Positions 60,401 through 64,000 of a DNA stretch of 64,000 bases are shown here, in pieces; position 1 is the first letter of the stretch; each line of letters begins with the position of its first letter. Source of the stretch: Halanaeroarchaeum sulfurireducens (GTDB lineage: Archaea; Halobacteriota; Halobacteria; Halobacteriales; Halobacteriaceae); contig NZ_CP008874.1 in NCBI RefSeq assembly GCF_001011115.1, positions 1,054,001-1,118,000 of the forward strand, written 5' to 3'. Made by a program: the position numbers and the translations under genes. The notes beneath the pieces are model-generated. The model was not told the origin of the DNA and did not search any database. It worked only from the letters and a program-made list of their open reading frames with translations.

Positions 60401-63400
60401 ACAGTGGATAGCGTCTCACCAGGAACGACGACCGACGACGACACGGTCGTCCTGACAGTCTCCGGACTCCCGAGCGGGAACACCTCGGCAACGCCGGATG
60501 TGACGCTCGTGGCTGACAGCGTCACGGATCTCGCAGGGAATACCGGGCCGTCGACGAACACAACGGTAACTGCGAGCGACGGAGCGTCGCCGGTGATGCT
60601 TTCGGCGGTCACTGGAGATGCGGACGGGAACGGCCATCTGGATCGGGTGACGGTGACCTACAGCGAGGGGGTGACGCAGGCGAGCACAGCTGTCGGTGAT
60701 TACGACATCGGTGGCGCAACCTACGAGGGAGAATCATTCGTGACGGACGACGACGGCGACGCCACGCTGGTATTCAGTGTAACGGAACTGGGAACGTTCG
60801 ACACCGGTGCCACGCCGGATGTGGCGTACGCGCAGGGTACAACGGCAGACGCAGGTGGCAACCTCATGGCCAGCCAGACTATTACGGACACCGCAGACGG
60901 AGCAGTTCCTGTCCTCGTGAGCACGGTTCCAACCGACGACGCCACGGGAGTGAATACGGGAACGAATCTGGACGCAACGTTCAGTGAGTCTGTCGTCACC
61001 GGGTCAGGGAACGTCGAGATTCGACAGTCGGCAGACGACACCGTGTTCGAGGAGATCGGGATCACCGACTCCGGGAAGGTCAGCATCAGCGGTGATACTG
61101 TAACCATCGACCCCGACGGGACCCTTTCGGGAAATACAGGTTATTACGTACTGATTGACGGTACGGCGATCGACGACTCGTCTACCAACTCGTTCGGTGG
61201 CATTTCAGACAACACCACGTGGAATTTCGAGACTGCGGATACCACCGCCCCCTCGGTAACGGTGGACCAGCCGAATGGCGGTGAGCGTCTCGCCGGGGGA
61301 TCGACCTTCGACATCCTTTGGACAGCAACGGATGCCGGCGGCATCGCCACGGATGGTATCGATCTCGCGTATTCACCCGACGGTGGGACAACGTGGACGA
61401 CGATTGCGACCGGCGAAACCAACGACGGCACGTACACCTGGACGGTACCTTCGATCGACAGTACGACCGTTCTCGTGCGGGTACAGGCAACGGATACGAG
61501 CGGCAACATGGGTCAGGACGAGAGCGACAGCCCGTTCGAGATCGACAGCACCGTGCCGGACCTGCAGGGGGCCACGACGGGTGAAGCAAACGGTGACGGA
61601 ACAGTCGATACGATCACGGCGACGTTCACTAAGAGCGTGGATGACTCGTCAGTAAGTACGGGTGACTTCTCGCTCTCCACGGGAAGCGTGGATAGTGTTT
61701 CGACCGGGACAACGGCCGATGACGATACGGTAATCCTGTCCGTCTCTGGACTTCCCAGCGAAGACACGTCTACAACGCCGGATGTGACGCTCGTGGCTGA
61801 CAGCGTCACGGATCTCGCAGGGAATACCGGGCCGTCGACGGACACAACGGTAACTGCGAGCGACGGAGCGTCGCCGGTGATGCTTTCGGCGGTCACGGGC
61901 GACGAGGACGGAGACGGCCATCTGGATCGGGTGACGGTGACCTACAGCGAGGGGGTGACGCAGGCGAGCACAGATGTCGGTGATTACGACATCGGTGGCG
62001 CAACCTACGAGGGAGAATCATTCGTGACGGACGACGATGGCGACGCCACGCTGGTATTCAGTGTAACGGAACTGGGAACGTTCGACACCGGTGCCACGCC
62101 GGATGTGGCCTACGCGCAGGGTACAACGGCGGACGCTGATGGCAATCTTATGGCCAGTCAGACAATCACGGACACAACCGATGGTGCCGCTCCCGTGCTC
62201 GTCTCGACATCGCCGGTCGATGGTGCAACCGGTGTTGGCACAGACACGAACCTGGTTACGACGCTCAGCGAATCAGTCGTCGCTGGATCGGGGAACGTCG
62301 AGATCCGACAGTCGGCGGATGACTCGTTATTTGAGGCCATCAACATCACTGATCCCGGAAAGGTGGACATCACCGACGAGGTCGTGACCATCAATCCGGA
62401 CGGAACTCTCACCGGGACCGTCGGGTACTACGTGACCGTCAACGCCACGGCCCTGGACGACACGGCAGGGAATTCCTATCCGGGTATCTCTGCGAATACA
62501 ACGTGGAACTTCGAGACCGCGGATACCACCGCCCCATCGGTGACGGTCGAGCAACCGAACGGCGGTGAGCGTCTCGCCGGGGGGTCGCTGTACAACATCC
62601 AGTGGACAGCGACGGATAATGTAGGTATCCAGGCGAATTCGACCGATCTGGCGTATTCGACCGACAGCGGCACGACCTGGACGACGATTGCGACCGGCGA
62701 AACCAACGACGGCACGTATACCTGGACGGTACCTTCGATCGACAGTACGACCGCTCTCGTGCGGGTACAGGCAACGGATACGAGCGGCAACACGGGTCAG
62801 GACGTGAGCGACAGCACGTTCGAGATCGACAGCACCGTGCCGGATCTGGCGGGCGCAACGACAGCCGACGTGGCTGGCGACGGGACCGTCGATCGGGTGA
62901 TGGTCACGTTTAGGGAGCCGGTCGACGACGGGTCGATCGCAACCACCGACTTTTCGATGTCCATGGGGACCGTCGAAGCGGTCGCCACGGGGGCGACGGC
63001 CGACGACGCGTCCGTGGTGCTGACCGTCAGCGGCCTCGCCACCAACGACACGTCAGTCAACCCCTCCGTAACAGTAGCGGCCAGTTCCGTCGAGGATCTC
63101 GCGGGGAACGCGGGGCCGTCGACCGACACGGCGGTCACGGCGAGTGATGGGGCGGCCCCGGTGCTCCTCTCGGGAGTCACTGACGACGGGGATGCGAACG
63201 GGCAAATCGATCGCGTGACACTCACGTTCAGTGAGGGCGTGACGGGCGGAAGCACCTACGCCAGGGATTACAACGTCGTCGGTTACGACGGTGAGACGAT
63301 CAGGTCGGACGATGGTGACGAAACCCTGAACGTAACGGTCGTCGAATCGGGAACTGCGGACAGCGATGCGACGCCGGAAGTCACCTACACTCGCGGCACG

Positions 63401-64000
63401 AGTGCGGACGCTTCGGGAAATCTCGTTGCTAATCGAACCATCAGGGCGCGCGACGGTGTTGGGGATGACGATGGCAGTAGTGACGGGGATGACGATGATG
63501 GTAGCGTAAGTACTGGTGGCGGTGGTGGTGGATCCACATCGAGTGAATCCGAAGTGACCACCACAGAGACCGACGGTCAGGCGACGATCAACATCTACCG
63601 GCTCAGTCCAGGCGGTTCGGTCAACGTCGGGTTCAGCCAAGTGAATACGGAGACCGTCTCTCTCCAGGAAGTCAGCACATCTTTCGACATGGGAACGACC
63701 ATCGACAATACAATGACAGTACAGGTGAGTGAGACGCCACCTGCACACGTCCCGGAACCGGAGGGGGGTACCCACCTGGGATACACGACGATCGAAATTG
63801 AAGGCAACCTTGCCGATAGCGTCACCCAGGGTAAATTTACCTTCAACATCGACCCCGCCCGGCTCGAGGAACTGGATGCCGCTCCTGAGGACGTGAGCGT
63901 AATGCGGCACCACGACGGTGAGTGGCAGGAAGTGACCACCACTTCCATCGACGACACGACCTATCGAGTTACCACGCCGGGCTACTCCACCTTCGCGATC
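57455..64000 (+). CDS. Giant PGF-CTERM-type surface protein, partial at the 3' end
   Basis: One open frame runs from ATG 57455 to the end of the window (2,182 codons, no stop), with frame checked at several points. Order: signal/TM (about 10-34), GLUG repeats (95-252), DUF1566-like domain (333-487, NDWFLPARDQ and WSSTE), beta-propeller (526-779), Fn3-like piece, two and a half copies of a 427-residue Ig-like block (844-about 2000), an Asp/Gly linker (about 2000-2029), and a PGF-pre-PGF-like region (about 2036 on). The PGF-CTERM anchor itself would lie just past the edge. The last residues, TTPGYSTFAI, are those that usually precede it. It is therefore a cell-surface protein, perhaps an adhesin. 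Confidence 0.85.
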   Translation, partial: MTSGLVRRRLIDLVVLVVVAAVGMSLLFTGTAVATTTFDGGNGTVDDPYQISNWTQLANVSEYPTAHYILVNNLTQNTDGYNTTASKTANGGAGWIPLGAGTTANPSFTGTFDGQGYTIDGLYIDRSSNLNGLFGYIGAGGEVKYLGVTNVNLTGSSKMGGLAGRNNGLIESTFTTGVVDGYHRTGGLVGHQDGATIKNSYSGTEVISNGEYIGGLVGDNSNSDIYKSYSYGIVDKAGTGASVGGLTGREDGTTIVEDSFWDTEASGQSTSPKGTGKTTAEMKNVTTFTDTSTTGLTNPWHFVDDPNDDTSQEEIWDIDTSINDGYPHLQPPTLPHVIMNEGTSNEYKLYIYPKEPLFTHVWGGHNAGSVGADSFTDGGGNTLTIVDAFGEAEPYAGATDYAAKVSEERNAYYSNDWFLPARDQLEKIYTSPINKGTYADEWESFANDPYWSSTEGTGDAHFVNMGNGNLGTGNKDNAYYVRSVRVDWDIGLNSPADGSRGIMTSPDLNVTVASPSGNDSTVDFYEVTGWNTTTATDTGKTAPTQDTGPEGVHFSPDGSKMYVMGYSDEATYQFSLGTPWDISTATYEKQRVNINANSADLFINPNGTKLYELEMADGQLHSDTMTTAWDIGSADSVAEATINTQSTDPEDIHFSPDGTKMYELGADTVYEYNLSTAWDITSATYTGESILTTSGATGLAFHPDGNKMYVINGDGDAKIHQYSLTTAWDLSTATNDAITSPAVSPGDPHSLFFKTTGSELYFVSRGGETVHQYSLDSSGELINNVSNVPSGTDATHTWSGLDTYRYYEWFVTANDSSTSTTSNTWSFTTGEKTEDTTAPSVTVDQPNGGERLGGSTFDIQWTATDDYGIATDGINLTYSPDNGSTWTTIATNETNDGTYNWTVPSINSTTVLVRVQATDTSGNTGQDVSDSTFTIDSTVPDLQTAETGDANGNGTVDTITATFTESVADSSVSTGDFSLSAGTVDSVSPGTTTDDDTVVLTVSGLPSGNTSATPDVTLVADSVTDLAGNTGPSTNTTVTASDGASPVMLSAVTGDADGNGHLDRVTVTYSEGVTQASTAVGDYDIGGATYEGESFVTDDDGDATLVFSVTELGTFDTGATPDVAYAQGTTADAGGNLMASQTITDTADGAVPVLVSTVPTDDATGVNTGTNLDATFSESVVTGSGNVEIRQSADDTVFEEIGITDSGKVSISGDTVTIDPDGTLSGNTGYYVLIDGTAIDDSSTNSFGGISDNTTWNFETADTTAPSVTVDQPNGGERLAGGSTFDILWTATDAGGIATDGIDLAYSPDGGTTWTTIATGETNDGTYTWTVPSIDSTTVLVRVQATDTSGNMGQDESDSPFEIDSTVPDLQGATTGEANGDGTVDTITATFTKSVDDSSVSTGDFSLSTGSVDSVSTGTTADDDTVILSVSGLPSEDTSTTPDVTLVADSVTDLAGNTGPSTDTTVTASDGASPVMLSAVTGDEDGDGHLDRVTVTYSEGVTQASTDVGDYDIGGATYEGESFVTDDDGDATLVFSVTELGTFDTGATPDVAYAQGTTADADGNLMASQTITDTTDGAAPVLVSTSPVDGATGVGTDTNLVTTLSESVVAGSGNVEIRQSADDSLFEAINITDPGKVDITDEVVTINPDGTLTGTVGYYVTVNATALDDTAGNSYPGISANTTWNFETADTTAPSVTVEQPNGGERLAGGSLYNIQWTATDNVGIQANSTDLAYSTDSGTTWTTIATGETNDGTYTWTVPSIDSTTALVRVQATDTSGNTGQDVSDSTFEIDSTVPDLAGATTADVAGDGTVDRVMVTFREPVDDGSIATTDFSMSMGTVEAVATGATADDASVVLTVSGLATNDTSVNPSVTVAASSVEDLAGNAGPSTDTAVTASDGAAPVLLSGVTDDGDANGQIDRVTLTFSEGVTGGSTYARDYNVVGYDGETIRSDDGDETLNVTVVESGTADSDATPEVTYTRGTSADASGNLVANRTIRARDGVGDDDGSSDGDDDDGSVSTGGGGGGSTSSESEVTTTETDGQATINIYRLSPGGSVNVGFSQVNTETVSLQEVSTSFDMGTTIDNTMTVQVSETPPAHVPEPEGGTHLGYTTIEIEGNLADSVTQGKFTFNIDPARLEELDAAPEDVSVMRHHDGEWQEVTTTSIDDTTYRVTTPGYSTFAI
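59984..62548 (+). repeat. Tandem 1.28-kb coding repeat in the giant surface gene
   Basis: The block starting with VDQPNGGERL recurs at 59984, 61265 and, with VEQPNGGERL, at 62549, that is every 1281 and 1284 bases (427 and 428 codons). Each block has four beta-sandwich domains: GGERL-type Ig, two calcium-dependent-looking domains (DGNGHLDRVTVTY), and an SbsA-like Big-5 domain (NVEIRQSADDTVFE). Long stretches are identical in DNA, such as 60473-60540 and 61777-61844, so the copies are recent or homogenised. Confidence 0.8.

Overview
The window is a stretch of a haloarchaeal chromosome (class Halobacteria). The evidence is direct: GC-rich genes coding very acidic proteins, an archaeal L11 plus L1-P0-L12 ribosomal block, FEN1 with a C-terminal PCNA-binding peptide, GatE, a Drg/Obg GTPase, diphthine synthase, archaeal Trm5 and MptE, an archaeal pilus ATPase/platform operon, Tat lipoproteins, and surface proteins with a PGF-pre-PGF region. 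No rRNA, tRNA or CRISPR array was seen.

Bases 1-44,200 look like ordinary chromosome. They hold: an HTH regulator tail, an ornithine cyclodeaminase-family enzyme and an MFS transporter (1-2.9 kb); methyltransferase, acetyltransferase, FEN1, fumarase, two PH-domain membrane proteins, GatE, a MaoC-like protein, a SPOUT methylase and a GalT-like enzyme (2.9-12.6 kb); a dihydropteroate synthase-like gene with MptE (folate-type pterin synthesis, 12.7-14.7 kb); the three 2-methylcitrate-cycle enzymes PrpD, PrpB and PrpC (14.7-18.5 kb); ribosomal stalk genes (18.8-21.5 kb); GTPase, DphB and Trm5 (21.7-24.7 kb); a degenerate RNA-ligase-like protein; a type IV pilus-like operon of ATPase, membrane platform and four pilin-like proteins (25.7-32.5 kb) with a convergent secreted protein; small regulators, FKBP, universal stress protein, FAD oxidoreductase and a PEBP lipoprotein (34-40.3 kb); then a cluster of aspartoacylase, ATP-grasp ligase-like and CofE-like genes (40.3-44.1 kb).

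From about 44.2 kb the DNA is visibly more AT-rich and turns into an accessory region. It holds short gene units (small membrane protein, MazEF toxin-antitoxin, four-helix membrane protein, a CARDB protein with an ABC transporter, a histidine kinase, a lone HTH-10 protein) and wrecks of IS200/IS605-type tnpB and IS5-type transposase genes. A family of 27-nt imperfect palindromes recurs through it. In at least three places two such palindromes are paired in inverted orientation 67 nt apart, making a 94-bp element, and these elements sit between the gene units. This is the most interesting feature of the window.

From 54.3 kb to the end lie two tandem paralogous surface-protein genes. Both have an N-terminal hydrophobic segment, GLUG-type repeats, a DUF1566-like lectin fold and a beta-propeller. 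The first appears truncated, with repeat elements just beyond its stop. The second runs in one open frame from 57,455 off the end (at least 2,182 codons); it carries about two and a half copies of a 1.28-kb Ig-like repeat and reaches a PGF-pre-PGF region, so it is probably an archaeosortase-processed cell-surface protein.
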